Below are positions 15,370 to 24,682 of a stretch of DNA of 64,000 nt, piece by piece. This DNA comes from an uncultured Lachnoclostridium sp. GTDB lineage: Bacteria > Bacillota > Clostridia > Lachnospirales > Lachnospiraceae. Position numbers and translations under genes: made by a program. Every line of letters begins with the position of its first letter. The stretch's first letter is position 1. Under the pieces are notes generated by a model, which saw nothing but the letters and a program-made list of their open reading frames with translations, was not told where the DNA came from and did no database searches. The DNA lies in NCBI GenBank assembly GCA_944381625.1, contig CALWLW010000010.1, forward strand, positions 53,188 to 117,187, read 5' to 3'.

Positions 15370-16461
15370 TTATGATGTGCGGACGGAATCGTTCAGCAAG
15401 GGTTCCAGATAGGCTTTGTTGTGGAGATAATGGGGTGATTCCGGCTGGAAGGAGCCAGCCAGCTCGTTGCACGCATAGGCTTTCCCGTGGTCACCCAGAC
15501 GGTCGTAACAGATACAGAGGGAGATGGCCGGATAGAAGCCGTAGCATTCTTCCTGGATGAACGCGCCCGAAGCAGTTCTTTTTTCCGCCTGGAGCGCCTG
15601 GCCGAACCAGTAGACGGCCTGGGCGTAGCGGGCGTGTTCCATGAAATAGCGGCCCAGGTCGCAGCAAAGCTCGCCGGAAGGTATGCCGTAAGACAGGGCT
15701 TTTAAAAGCGTTCTCAGCTCATCTTCCTCCTGTCCCAGCCTGCGGCAGCAGAGCGCGGCCTGGCGCGCCGCGTCGATTCTGTTCTCATCCCAGGCATCTT
15801 CCCTTTCCAGAAAATCCAGGAGGGTTTTCTTCCCCTCTTCATATGCTCCATGGTCAAGAAGCTCTCTGCCGTAATAGTAGAGATCCCTGGCCTGGAGAGG
15901 AGCGCCGTCTTCCAGCATTTTTCGGTAGATCTTAAGGTTCCGTTCCGGGTCCGGCGCTTTGGTCTTCCGGTGTTCCACGGGAATATCCCGGAAAACGACG
16001 TTCCCGGAGAGCGGAATGGCTTCGTGTACCCGTCCCTGAAAACAGAAATTCCGGCGGTTTCGGATCAGCCGTTCCCGGCAACAGGTAAATACCGGCCGGT
16101 CCTGGCTGTCAAAGGCCGTGTGGTAGGGGAGCAGGACCATATCCACATCGGGAGTCAGTTCTTCTTTCATCCGGGCAAACAGCCCGGCGCTTTTGGGAGG
16201 CAGCAGGTCGTCCGCATCCAGCCACATGCAGAAATCCATCTGCGCTTTGGAAAAGATAAAATTTCTCGCCGCGGAAAAATCGTCGATCCAGGGAAAATCC
16301 CAGATCTGTCGGGTATATTGTTCCGCGATCTGTCGGGTGTGGTCCGTAGATCCGGTATCGGCGATGAGGATTTCGTCCACAAGATCCCGGACGCTGTCCA
16401 GACAGCGGCCCAGGACCTCTTCTTCATTCCTCACAATCATACAAAGGCTGACAGTAATCAT
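15370..16461 (-). CDS. Family 2 glycosyltransferase with C-terminal TPR-like repeats
   Basis: 363 residues. The GT-A domain starts VSLCMIVRNEEEVLGRCLDS, with nucleotide-sugar motifs ADTGSTDHT and the DxD-type MWLDADDLLPP. From about residue 185 the chain is helical with tetratricopeptide-like repeats (RDLYYYGRELLDHGAYEEGK, SGELCCDLGRYFMEHARYAQ), as in SunS-related protein glycosyltransferases. It lies 115 bp upstream of, and on the same strand as, the collagen-like gene. Glycosyltransferases next to BclA-type genes glycosylate the collagen stalk in several spore-formers, so the collagen-like protein is the probable acceptor, by inference. Confidence 0.88.
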   Translation of the reverse strand: MITVSLCMIVRNEEEVLGRCLDSVRDLVDEILIADTGSTDHTRQIAEQYTRQIWDFPWIDDFSAARNFIFSKAQMDFCMWLDADDLLPPKSAGLFARMKEELTPDVDMVLLPYHTAFDSQDRPVFTCCRERLIRNRRNFCFQGRVHEAIPLSGNVVFRDIPVEHRKTKAPDPERNLKIYRKMLEDGAPLQARDLYYYGRELLDHGAYEEGKKTLLDFLEREDAWDENRIDAARQAALCCRRLGQEEDELRTLLKALSYGIPSGELCCDLGRYFMEHARYAQAVYWFGQALQAEKRTASGAFIQEECYGFYPAISLCICYDRLGDHGKAYACNELAGSFQPESPHYLHNKAYLEPLLNDSVRTS

Positions 16462-16522
16462 GGTGCGTCCTCTGACTTTGGCTGGTTATTCCATGGATAT
16501 GCAGGGAAGGAGGAAGAGGTGC

Positions 16523-16566
16523 TTGACTTTTTGGGACGGAAGTTTATAATGTGAGAGTAATTCTCA
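16523..16566 (+). promoter_or_regulatory. zur-znuACB promoter with Fur/Zur-type operator
   Basis: -35 TTGACT (16523-16528), 16-bp spacer, -10 TATAAT (16545-16550). A 15-bp palindrome TGAGAGTAATTCTCA (16552-16566) covers the expected start site and has the 7-1-7 form of Fur-family boxes, consistent with autorepression by the regulator encoded next. Confidence 0.75.
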
Positions 16567-16583
16567 GATTGGAGGGGCGTTCC

Positions 16584-17009
16584 ATGTCACATTACCAGAC
16601 CGGCCAGAGGAAAATGCTGCTGACGTTTTTAAAAACTCACAGCGATCAGGCATATACCATAGAAGAATTGTGGGAAACCATGAAGGAGGAATCCTCCTGC
16701 GGACAGATTCCGGGGAAAAGCACCATCTATCGGATGATGCCGGGACTGGTGGAGGAAGGGCTTGTACGCCGTTTCGTAAAAGGAAACAGCAGGACGTTTG
16801 TCTATCAGATGGTCTGCGGAGACCATTGCGACTGCCATCTGCATTTAAAATGCTCCGTCTGCGGACGGCTTTACCATATGGGAGACCAGGAGACGGAGAG
16901 GCTGATCGAGGAAGTGTTCCGAAAGCACCATTTCAGCGTGGACGAGGAGAAGACCGTGCTGTTCGGGCACTGCGAAGACTGTGGAAAAGAGGAAGGAAAT
17001 CATAGATGA
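16584..17009 (+). CDS. zur: Fur-family zinc uptake regulator (Zur-like)
   Basis: 141 residues from the ATG at 16584, preceded by GGAGGGG. An in-frame GTG at 16551 lies inside the operator and is rejected. The N-terminal winged helix includes IPGKSTIYRMMPGLVEEGLV. The metal-binding C-terminal half has CDCHLHLKCSVCGRLYHM and GHCEDCGK, giving the paired CxxC structural zinc site. It overlaps the znuA start by 4 bp and heads a zinc-uptake operon, so Zur is preferred over Fur or PerR. With zinc bound it should repress its own operon. Confidence 0.9.
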   Translation: MSHYQTGQRKMLLTFLKTHSDQAYTIEELWETMKEESSCGQIPGKSTIYRMMPGLVEEGLVRRFVKGNSRTFVYQMVCGDHCDCHLHLKCSVCGRLYHMGDQETERLIEEVFRKHHFSVDEEKTVLFGHCEDCGKEEGNHR

Positions 17010-18091
17010 GGATACAAAAATATCCATGGGGGGCGGCGCTGCTGGCGGGCCTGCTTTTGTGCGCTCTGTCTGGATGCGGCGCTGAAGGGAAAATATCCGG
17101 CGGGGAGACATCTGCCGGAGGAACAGTCACCGGGGAGTCTGTCCCCGGCGAGCCGGAATACCGGGTGGTGTGCACCATATTCCCGCTGTATGACTGGACG
17201 GCGCAGCTTCTGGAAGGGCAGGAGGGAAGGGTGGAGCTGGACATGCTCTTAAAGGACGGCTCGGATCTGCACAGCTATCAGCCTACGGTGGCGGATATGG
17301 TGACCATTTCCCAGGCAGATCTGTTGATCTACGTGGGCGGCGAGTCGGATTTCTGGGTGGAGGACGCCCTGAAGAATGCCGGCAATCCGGATCTGCGCGC
17401 AGTGAGGCTGATGGACGGCCTGGAGGGATATCTACAGGAAGAGGAGTACGTGGAAGGAATGGCCGGCGCGGACATGGAAGTGCATGGCCATGAGCACGAT
17501 CATGAGCACGGAGAGGGCGAAGCCTACGACGAGCATATCTGGCTTTCTTTAAAGAACGCCCGGCAGAGCTGCCGGATTATCGCCGGGGAACTGTCCGCGA
17601 TGGATGAAGAACATGCGGAAGACTATGAGGCGCGCGCGGAAGCCTACTGCGGGCTTTTGGATGCGCTGGATGAGGAATATGAAACGATGACTGCTGAAGC
17701 CCCGTATGATACCCTGGTGTTCGGCGACCGGTTCCCGTTCCGCTATCTGGCGGAAGACTACGGCCTGGACTATTATGCGGCGTTCCCCGGATGCTCCGCG
17801 GAGACGGAGGCCAGCTTTTATACCATATCGTTCCTGGCGGAAAAGACCGCGGAGCTGGAGCTTCCGGCGGTGCTGGCCATCGACGGCTCGGACGGGAAGA
17901 TTGCCCGGACCATTGCGGATAATACTGCAACCAGAGATCAGAAGGTTCTGGTGCTGGATTCCATGCAGTCTGTGGACTGGAGGGACGTGCAGGAGGGTGA
18001 GAATTACCTGTCCGTGATGGAGAAAAATCTGGAAGTACTGGGGGAAGCCTTGGGAGTGGAGGGAAGAGAAAATGGCGCAGATTCTATGTGA
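17006..18091 (+). CDS. znuA: Zinc ABC transporter substrate-binding lipoprotein (ZnuA/AdcA)
   Basis: 361 residues. Signal peptide with lipobox ALSGC (residues about 1-22). The cluster A-1 binding fold begins YRVVCTIFPLYDWTAQLLEG and includes DLHSYQPTVADM and a histidine-rich acidic loop (HGHEHDHEHGEGE, about residue 155) typical of zinc-binding members. Motif DEHIWLSLKNARQ follows. It captures Zn2+ outside the membrane and delivers it to ZnuB. Its end overlaps the ATPase gene by 20 bp. Confidence 0.94.
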   Translation: MRIQKYPWGAALLAGLLLCALSGCGAEGKISGGETSAGGTVTGESVPGEPEYRVVCTIFPLYDWTAQLLEGQEGRVELDMLLKDGSDLHSYQPTVADMVTISQADLLIYVGGESDFWVEDALKNAGNPDLRAVRLMDGLEGYLQEEEYVEGMAGADMEVHGHEHDHEHGEGEAYDEHIWLSLKNARQSCRIIAGELSAMDEEHAEDYEARAEAYCGLLDALDEEYETMTAEAPYDTLVFGDRFPFRYLAEDYGLDYYAAFPGCSAETEASFYTISFLAEKTAELELPAVLAIDGSDGKIARTIADNTATRDQKVLVLDSMQSVDWRDVQEGENYLSVMEKNLEVLGEALGVEGRENGADSM

Positions 18092-18791
18092 AAATCTGGA
18101 ACTGGGATATGAAGGCCGGGCAGTGGTCCGGGATCTGAATTTTGAAGTGAACCGGGGAGACTATCTCTGCGTGGTGGGAGAAAACGGCTCCGGAAAAAGC
18201 ACGCTGATCAAAACCCTTCTGGGACTGAAGAAGCCCATGGGCGGGGAGATCCGCTTCGGAGACGGTCTGGAGCCGGATGAGATCGGCTATCTGCCCCAGC
18301 AGACCATCGTGCAGAGGGATTTCCCCGCGTCCGTGCGGGAGATCGTCCTGTCAGGATGTCTGAACCGTACAGGTTTCAGGCCCTTTTATACCAGGGAAGA
18401 GAAGAAAAAGGCGGAAGACAGCCTGGAACGGCTGGGAATCCGCATGCTGGAAAAACGATGCTACCGGGAATTGTCCGGCGGCCAGCAGCAGCGGGTGCTT
18501 CTGGCAAGGGCGCTGTGCGCCACCCGGTCCATGCTTCTGCTGGACGAGCCGGCCGCGGGCCTGGACCCGGACGCCATGCAGGAGATGTACAGCATCCTGG
18601 AGGAACTGAACCGGAAAGAGAAGATCACGGTGATCATGGTGTCCCACGACATTCCGGCGGCGGCCGCCTATGCCACCCACATCCTGCATGTGGGAGAAGA
18701 ACCGCTGTTTTTCGGCTCCAAGGAAGATTATGTAAGAAGCGGGACCGGGAAAAAATATCTTTCCGGGCCGGGAGGTGAGACACATGTTTGA
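18072..18791 (+). CDS. znuC: Zinc ABC transporter ATP-binding protein
   Basis: 239 residues. Walker A GENGSGKSTLI, Q-loop YLPQQ, signature ELSGGQQQRVLLARAL, Walker B MLLLDEPAAGLD, and switch histidine in VSHD. It powers zinc import. It is translationally coupled to znuA (20-bp overlap) and to znuB (17-bp overlap). Confidence 0.95.
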   Translation: MAQILCENLELGYEGRAVVRDLNFEVNRGDYLCVVGENGSGKSTLIKTLLGLKKPMGGEIRFGDGLEPDEIGYLPQQTIVQRDFPASVREIVLSGCLNRTGFRPFYTREEKKKAEDSLERLGIRMLEKRCYRELSGGQQQRVLLARALCATRSMLLLDEPAAGLDPDAMQEMYSILEELNRKEKITVIMVSHDIPAAAAYATHILHVGEEPLFFGSKEDYVRSGTGKKYLSGPGGETHV

Positions 18792-19623
18792 GACGCTTTC
18801 TCTGTATTTTAGTTATCCTTTTGTACGTTACGCCATGATCGTGGGCGTGCTGATCGCCCTGTCTTCGTCGCTTTTGGGCGTGTCCCTGGTGCTGAAGCGC
18901 TTTTCCTTCATCGGGGACGGTTTATCCCATGTGGCCTTCGGAGCCATGGCGGTGGCGACGGTGCTGGACGTGGCGAACGATACGGCGGTGGTGCTGCCCA
19001 TTACCATACTGGCCGCGGTCTTTCTCCTGCGCACCGGCCAGAACGCGAAGCTGAAAGGGGATGCGGCCATCGCCATGATCTCCGTGGGCGCGCTGGCCTT
19101 CGGATATCTGATCCTGAACCTGTTTTCCAAATCGGCCAACGTCAGCGGGGACGTGTGCAGCACTCTGTTCGGATCTACGGCGATTCTGACGCTGACCAGG
19201 GCAGACGTGTGGACCTGTATCCTCATGTCCGTGCTGGTGATCCTGATCTTCCTGCTGTTTTACCATAAAATCTTTGCGGTCACCTTTGACGAGACCTTTG
19301 CCCAGGCGACAGGGATCCGCGCCGGAGCTTACAACCTGCTGATCGCGGTGGTGACCGCTTCTGTGATCGTATTGGCCATGAAACTGGCCGGCTCCCTGCT
19401 GATTTCGGCGCTGATCATCTTTCCGGCCCTTTCGGCCATGCGGATATTCAAAAGTTTTCGGGCTGTGATCCTGGCTTCTGCCGTAATCTCCGTGGTCTGC
19501 GCGTCGTCGGGCATCTTCCTGTCCATCCTGGCCTCCACCCCTGTGGGCGCCACCGTGGTATGTATGAACATGGCCGCGTTCGCGCTGGCCGGCCTTGTGG
19601 GAGTGTGTCTGAAAAAAACTTGA
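18775..19623 (+). CDS. znuB: Zinc ABC transporter permease
   Basis: 282 residues of the ABC-3 permease family with about eight hydrophobic segments, for example ALSSSLLGVSLVLKRFSFIG and LLIAVVTASVIVLAMKLAGS. The family motif GDGLSHVAFG lies near residue 45. It forms the membrane channel of the Znu system and is the last gene of the zur-znuACB operon. Confidence 0.95.
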   Translation: MRHMFETLSLYFSYPFVRYAMIVGVLIALSSSLLGVSLVLKRFSFIGDGLSHVAFGAMAVATVLDVANDTAVVLPITILAAVFLLRTGQNAKLKGDAAIAMISVGALAFGYLILNLFSKSANVSGDVCSTLFGSTAILTLTRADVWTCILMSVLVILIFLLFYHKIFAVTFDETFAQATGIRAGAYNLLIAVVTASVIVLAMKLAGSLLISALIIFPALSAMRIFKSFRAVILASAVISVVCASSGIFLSILASTPVGATVVCMNMAAFALAGLVGVCLKKT

Positions 19624-19693
19624 CCTTTCAGGAAAAATAGAAGAAGATATATACTGTACGAATAAGTTTTGGATAGTCAGGAGAGAATGAACG

Positions 19694-20896
19694 ATGTTTC
19701 TGTTGCGGAGAATATACTGCAGGACATTTCAGGCGGCGTTCCGGGCCGCCATACCGTTTCTGCCCTACCGGAATCCCAAGATTATACCGGGCGTATCGGG
19801 GATCACGGATGTGTGCGCGAAGCATGGGATCGATTCCGTGATGATCGTGACGGACGCGGGGATCCGTGCCCTGGGACTGACGGATTTTCTGGAGAAAACC
19901 CTGAAAGAGCAGGGGATCGCTTACTGCATTTATGACCGGACTGTGGCCAATCCCACCATCGGGAATGTGGAGGAAGCGAGAGCCTTGTATCTGGAGCAGG
20001 GCGCCCAGGCCATCATCGCCTTTGGCGGGGGCTCGTCCATGGACTGCGCCAAGGCTGCCGGTGCGAGGATCGTGAAGCCCCGCCAGTCCATCCGGCAGAT
20101 GAGGGGGCTTCTGAAGGTACATAAACGCCTGCCGCTTCTGATCGCGGTTCCCACCACGGCGGGCACCGGCAGCGAGACCACGCTGGCGGCGGTGATCACG
20201 GACAGCGAGAAGCATTATAAATACCCGATCAACGATTTCAGCCTGATCCCCCGCTATGCGGTGCTGGATTACCATGAGACGCTGGGCCTGCCAAAAAGCA
20301 TCACGGCGACCACCGGTATGGACGCGCTGACTCACGCGGTGGAGGCTTACATCGGAGGCTCCACTACCAGGGAGACCCGGGAGATGGCGGAGGAAGCGGT
20401 GGCGCTGATCTATCAGCATCTGAAAACAGCCTATGAAAACGGACAGGACAAGGAAGCCAGAAGCGGCATGCTGAGGGCAGCCTACTGCGCGGGCGTGGCC
20501 TTTACCAAATCCTACGTGGGGTATATCCATGCGGTGGCGCATTCCCTGGGAGGACAGTATGGGACGCCCCACGGCCTGGCCAACGCGGTGATCCTGCCCA
20601 TCGTCCTTCGGATGTACGGCCCGGCATGCTGGAAGAAGCTGGCCCGGCTGGCCAGGAACGCCGGTGTGGTGGAAGCGGGCTTAAGCGACGAGGAAACTGC
20701 CGGATGCTTTATCAACTGGATACAGGAGATGAACGATTCCATGGAGATTCCCCGGCATTTTCCGGAGATCCGCAGAAAGGATATTCCGGTGATGGCGCGC
20801 CATGCGGACAAGGAGGGCAATCCGCTGTATCCGGTGCCCGTGCTCATGAACCGGAGAGAGCTGGAACGGATCTACGAAGAGGTGAAAGGGAGGTAG
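19694..20896 (+). CDS. Iron-containing alcohol dehydrogenase
   Basis: 400 residues, type III (iron-dependent) alcohol dehydrogenase family. NAD-binding motif AFGGGSSMDCAKAAG; metal-ligand region TATTGMDALTHAVEAYIGG and HAVAHSLGGQYGTPHG. It probably interconverts aldehydes and alcohols with NAD(P)H for redox balance. It starts 70 bp after znuB and is followed 3 bp later by an aldehyde dehydrogenase, so the pair could convert an alcohol to a carboxylate or the reverse. The exact substrate is not evident. Confidence 0.92.
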   Translation: MFLLRRIYCRTFQAAFRAAIPFLPYRNPKIIPGVSGITDVCAKHGIDSVMIVTDAGIRALGLTDFLEKTLKEQGIAYCIYDRTVANPTIGNVEEARALYLEQGAQAIIAFGGGSSMDCAKAAGARIVKPRQSIRQMRGLLKVHKRLPLLIAVPTTAGTGSETTLAAVITDSEKHYKYPINDFSLIPRYAVLDYHETLGLPKSITATTGMDALTHAVEAYIGGSTTRETREMAEEAVALIYQHLKTAYENGQDKEARSGMLRAAYCAGVAFTKSYVGYIHAVAHSLGGQYGTPHGLANAVILPIVLRMYGPACWKKLARLARNAGVVEAGLSDEETAGCFINWIQEMNDSMEIPRHFPEIRRKDIPVMARHADKEGNPLYPVPVLMNRRELERIYEEVKGR

Positions 20897-20899
20897 CAG

Positions 20900-22270
20900 A
20901 TGCAGATCGAAGAACTGATCAGGGCGCAGCGGGAATTTTTCCATACGGGAAAGACGCTGGACGTGTCTTTCCGCATACAGGCACTGTCCCGGCTGGAAGA
21001 AAGTATCCTGAAACACGAGAAGGAGCTGGAAACCGCGCTGGAAAAAGACCTGGGGAAATCCCGCATGGAAAGCTATATATGCGAGACCGGACTGAGTCTT
21101 TCGGAGATCCGCTATATCCGCAGGCATGTGCGTTCCTGGAGCCGGGACCGGCGGGTGAGGACGCCTCTGGCGCAGTTTGTGTCAAAAAGCTTTACGGTTC
21201 AGGAACCCTACGGCGTGACGCTTATCATGTCCCCGTGGAATTACCCGGTGCTTCTGACTCTGGAGCCGCTGGCAGGGGCGCTGGCGACGGGAAACTGCTG
21301 CGTAGTCAAGCCGTCAGCCTATTCGCCCCATGTGTCGGCGGTGCTGGCGGCGCTGATTAAGGAAGCGTTCCCGGAAAAATATGTATCGGTGGTGGAGGGC
21401 GGCAGAGCGGAGAACCAGAGCCTCCTGGAGCAGCATTTTGACTACATCTTTTTCACCGGCGGCGTGAACGTGGGGAAGATGGTCATGGAGAAAGCTTCTG
21501 TTCACCTGACGCCGGTGACGCTGGAACTGGGAGGGAAGAGCCCCTGTATCATTGAAAAGACCGCCGACCTTAAGCTGGCCGCCAGGAGAGTGGCGTTCGG
21601 GAAATACCTGAACTGCGGCCAGACCTGCGTGGCGCCGGACTATGTGCTGGCAGAACGGTGCGTCAAGGACGAGTTCGTCCGCCTGGTCAAAGAGGAGACG
21701 GTGAAGATGTACGGGGAGCATCCCCTGGAGAATCCTCTGTACGGAAAGATCATTAACCGGAAACATTTCGACCGGATCCTGGGGCTTCTAAGCCGGGAGA
21801 AACTGGTTCTGGGCGGTGAAAGCGACCCGGAGACACTGAAGATCGCTCCGTCCATTCTGGACGGGGTGTTGGAAACGGACCCGATCATGCAGGAAGAGAT
21901 CTTTGGGCCGGTGATGCCGGTGCTGGCGGTGGATTCCATGGACGAAGCCTGCCGTTTCGTGAAGGGGCGTCCGTCCCCGCTGGCGCTTTATCTGTTTACC
22001 GGGGACAGGAACGTGGAGAGGCGTTTCCTGAGAGAAGTGCCGTTCGGCGGCGGCTGTATCAATGACACTATCATCCACCTGGCGACGCCTTATATGGGCT
22101 TCGGCGGAGTGGGGAACAGCGGCATGGGGTCTTATCACGGGAAGAAAAGCTTCCAGACCTTCAGCCATGAAAAAAGCATTGTGAAAAAGGCGACCTGGCT
22201 GGATCTGCCCATGCGTTACCAGCCGTACAGTCCTGGAAAAGAAAAACTGGTCCGTTTCTTTGTGAAATAG
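20900..22270 (+). CDS. Aldehyde dehydrogenase (class 3-like, NAD(P)-dependent)
   Basis: 456 residues, the shorter membrane-associated/class 3-like ALDH form. Motifs: MSPWNYPVLLTLEPLAGALA, catalytic glutamate in VTLELGGKSPC, catalytic cysteine in NCGQTCVAPDY, and EEIFGPVMPVL. It oxidises an aldehyde to the acid. The GGGAGGTAGC site overlaps the end of the alcohol dehydrogenase gene, indicating a two-gene operon. Confidence 0.93.
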   Translation: MQIEELIRAQREFFHTGKTLDVSFRIQALSRLEESILKHEKELETALEKDLGKSRMESYICETGLSLSEIRYIRRHVRSWSRDRRVRTPLAQFVSKSFTVQEPYGVTLIMSPWNYPVLLTLEPLAGALATGNCCVVKPSAYSPHVSAVLAALIKEAFPEKYVSVVEGGRAENQSLLEQHFDYIFFTGGVNVGKMVMEKASVHLTPVTLELGGKSPCIIEKTADLKLAARRVAFGKYLNCGQTCVAPDYVLAERCVKDEFVRLVKEETVKMYGEHPLENPLYGKIINRKHFDRILGLLSREKLVLGGESDPETLKIAPSILDGVLETDPIMQEEIFGPVMPVLAVDSMDEACRFVKGRPSPLALYLFTGDRNVERRFLREVPFGGGCINDTIIHLATPYMGFGGVGNSGMGSYHGKKSFQTFSHEKSIVKKATWLDLPMRYQPYSPGKEKLVRFFVK

Positions 22271-22321
22271 CGCAGAGCCGGGCTTCAATTATACAGTATA
22301 CAGACAGCAGGAGGAAGTCAG

Positions 22322-24664
22322 ATGAATGTAAGAAAAAGAAGCGGCAAGGTAGTGCCGTTCGACGAGGGATTTATCCGCAGGGCGGTGGCGCTGGCCTCCG
22401 CGGCTTCCGGGGAGACCGGAGAAGACGTGGTGGAGAAGGTGACGGAGCAGACCGTGGAAAAGCTGAAGGCCATGAAGGAAGAGATCGTGGATATCGAGAA
22501 GATCCAGGACAAGGTGGAGGAGACGCTTTTTGAACAGAAGTGCTATCAGACGGCCAAGGCGTATATTCTTTACCGCATTGAAAAAGAAAAAGAACGGGCC
22601 AGCGGAACCTGGAAAGAGGGGCTGTTAAGCCGGGAATTTTTAAGCCCATATAAGCACGCGCCCAATCCCATGGAACAGCTGGGATCTTTCGTATATACCC
22701 GGACCTATTCCCGGTATCTTCCCCAGTTTGGACGCAGGGAGTTCTGGTGGGAGACCGTGCGCAGGGCGGTGGAGTATAACTGTTCCCTGGCACCCACGTC
22801 CCGGGAAGAGGCAGAAAAGTTATATGATAATATTTACCATTTGAAACAGTTCCTGTCGGGCCGCACCCTGTGGGTGGGCCAGACCCAGGTAGCGGAAGAA
22901 TACCCCATGGCCAACTACAACTGCGCGTTTGAGGTGATCGACGACTTCCACGCGTACCACGACCTGTTCTATCTGTTAATGGTGGGCAGCGGCGTGGGTG
23001 TGCGCGTGCTGAAAGAGGACGCCCTGAAACTGCCCAGGATCCGCACGGACGTGAGGATTCTCCATAAAGCCTACGACGCAAGACCCAGGGCGGAACGCCT
23101 GGAGTTCACGAACCTGACCTTCGACGGGGACAAGATGATGCTGGAAGTGGGAGATTCCAAGGAAGGCTGGGCACAGGCACTGGATCACTATTTTGAGGTG
23201 CTGACCAACCGGGAATATTCCCGCATCCGGGAGATCGTGGTGGATTATGATTCCATCCGTCCCAGAGGGGAACGGCTGAAACGGTTCGGCGGCACGGCCA
23301 GCGGATACGAATCCATGATGGCCATGCTGGACAAGATCCACAAGGTAGTCACGGCGGCCGGAGCCAGGGACAAGGCTGTACGCACCCAGTTAAAGCCCAT
23401 CGATCTTCTGGACATTGCCAATATTATCGGGGAAAACGTGGTGTCCGGGGGTGTGCGCAGGACGTCGGAGATCGGCCTTATTGATGCGGAGGACCGCACC
23501 TGTATTGAGGCGAAGAATGAACTGTACCAGCAGACAGACGGACGCTGGGAGATCAACAAGGAGATCGCCCACCGGCAGATGAGCAACAATTCCATCTATT
23601 ACCGGAAGAAACCGGACCGTCAGATGCTGCACTGGCACTTAAAACAGATGCGCTATTCCGGAGAGCCGGGCTGGGTGAACGAGGAAGCCGGACGGAAGCG
23701 CCGGCCCAATTTCAACGGCTGCAATCCCTGCGGCGAGATCCTGCTGGACAGCCACGGGCTGTGCAACCTGACCACGCTGAACGTGATGGGATTCGTGAAA
23801 GACGGTAAATTAAATGAACAGGAACTTCTGGAAGCCCAGAGGCTTTCCGCACGGGCCGGCTACCGCATGACCTGCCGGGAACTGGAGATCCACCGGTGGA
23901 ACCTGGTACAGCAGAGGGACCGTCTGCTGGGCTGTTCCCTCACCGGATGGCAGGATATGGTGAACGCCACGGGAATGGGCAGAGACGCCCAGGCGGAACT
24001 CCTGGAACGTCTGAGGGCGGCGGCCCATGAGGCGGCGGAAGAGATCTCCGCGCGCCTGGGCGGAGAAAAACCGCTTCTGATCACCACCGTGAAGCCGGAG
24101 GGGACGCTGTCCCTGCTTCCCACCGTGTCCAACGGCGTGCATTATTCCCACGCGCCGTATTTTATCCGCCGGATCCGCATCAGCGCCACGGATCCGCTGT
24201 GCAAAGTCTGCGAGGAACTGGGCTATCCGGTGCTGCCGGAGGTGGGACAGGACCCGGAGGATCCCAAGACGAAAGTGGTGGAATTCCCGGTCAAAGCGCC
24301 CGCAGGACTGGTCAAGGCGGATGTGTCGGCCATCCAGCAGCTGGAGAATTACCGCATGTTCATGAAGCATTATGTGGATCACAACTGTTCCATCACGATC
24401 CATGTGCGCGACCATGAATGGGGAGATGTGGAGCAGTGGGTATGGGACAACTGGGATGATATTGTGGCCCTGTCCTTCCTGAGCTACGACGATAATTTCT
24501 ATGAGCTGCTTCCGTATGAGGAGATTACGGAAGAGGAATATGAGAGACGCCGGGCGGCCATGCGCCCGTTCAATCCCTCTCTTCTGGCAAAATATGAATA
24601 TGAGGAGACGGAACTGGATATCGGGGATTCCGAGTGCGTGAACGGGGTCTGCCCGGTGAGATAG
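22322..24664 (+). CDS. nrdJ: Adenosylcobalamin-dependent ribonucleoside-triphosphate reductase (class II)
   Basis: 780 residues. An N-terminal ATP-cone-like region (1-90) is followed by the monomeric RTPR body: motifs MANYNCAFEVIDDFHAYHDL, VVSGGVRRTSEIGLID, NFNGCNPCGEILLDSHGLCN (active-site cysteines) and TVKPEGTLSLLPTVSNGV. The C-terminal redox pair is CVNGVC. It makes deoxyribonucleotides with B12 and works with or without oxygen. No cobalamin riboswitch is seen in the short upstream gap. It stands between the aldehyde dehydrogenase and larC genes with only short spacers. Confidence 0.93.
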   Translation: MNVRKRSGKVVPFDEGFIRRAVALASAASGETGEDVVEKVTEQTVEKLKAMKEEIVDIEKIQDKVEETLFEQKCYQTAKAYILYRIEKEKERASGTWKEGLLSREFLSPYKHAPNPMEQLGSFVYTRTYSRYLPQFGRREFWWETVRRAVEYNCSLAPTSREEAEKLYDNIYHLKQFLSGRTLWVGQTQVAEEYPMANYNCAFEVIDDFHAYHDLFYLLMVGSGVGVRVLKEDALKLPRIRTDVRILHKAYDARPRAERLEFTNLTFDGDKMMLEVGDSKEGWAQALDHYFEVLTNREYSRIREIVVDYDSIRPRGERLKRFGGTASGYESMMAMLDKIHKVVTAAGARDKAVRTQLKPIDLLDIANIIGENVVSGGVRRTSEIGLIDAEDRTCIEAKNELYQQTDGRWEINKEIAHRQMSNNSIYYRKKPDRQMLHWHLKQMRYSGEPGWVNEEAGRKRRPNFNGCNPCGEILLDSHGLCNLTTLNVMGFVKDGKLNEQELLEAQRLSARAGYRMTCRELEIHRWNLVQQRDRLLGCSLTGWQDMVNATGMGRDAQAELLERLRAAAHEAAEEISARLGGEKPLLITTVKPEGTLSLLPTVSNGVHYSHAPYFIRRIRISATDPLCKVCEELGYPVLPEVGQDPEDPKTKVVEFPVKAPAGLVKADVSAIQQLENYRMFMKHYVDHNCSITIHVRDHEWGDVEQWVWDNWDDIVALSFLSYDDNFYELLPYEEITEEEYERRRAAMRPFNPSLLAKYEYEETELDIGDSECVNGVCPVR

Positions 24665-24682
24665 ACAGGGGAGCATAGAAAT

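Noticed and set aside
22271..22321. Possible cobalamin riboswitch before the B12-dependent reductase
   Set aside because: Only 51 bp separate the genes, too short for a B12 riboswitch, and no B12-box-like sequence was seen.
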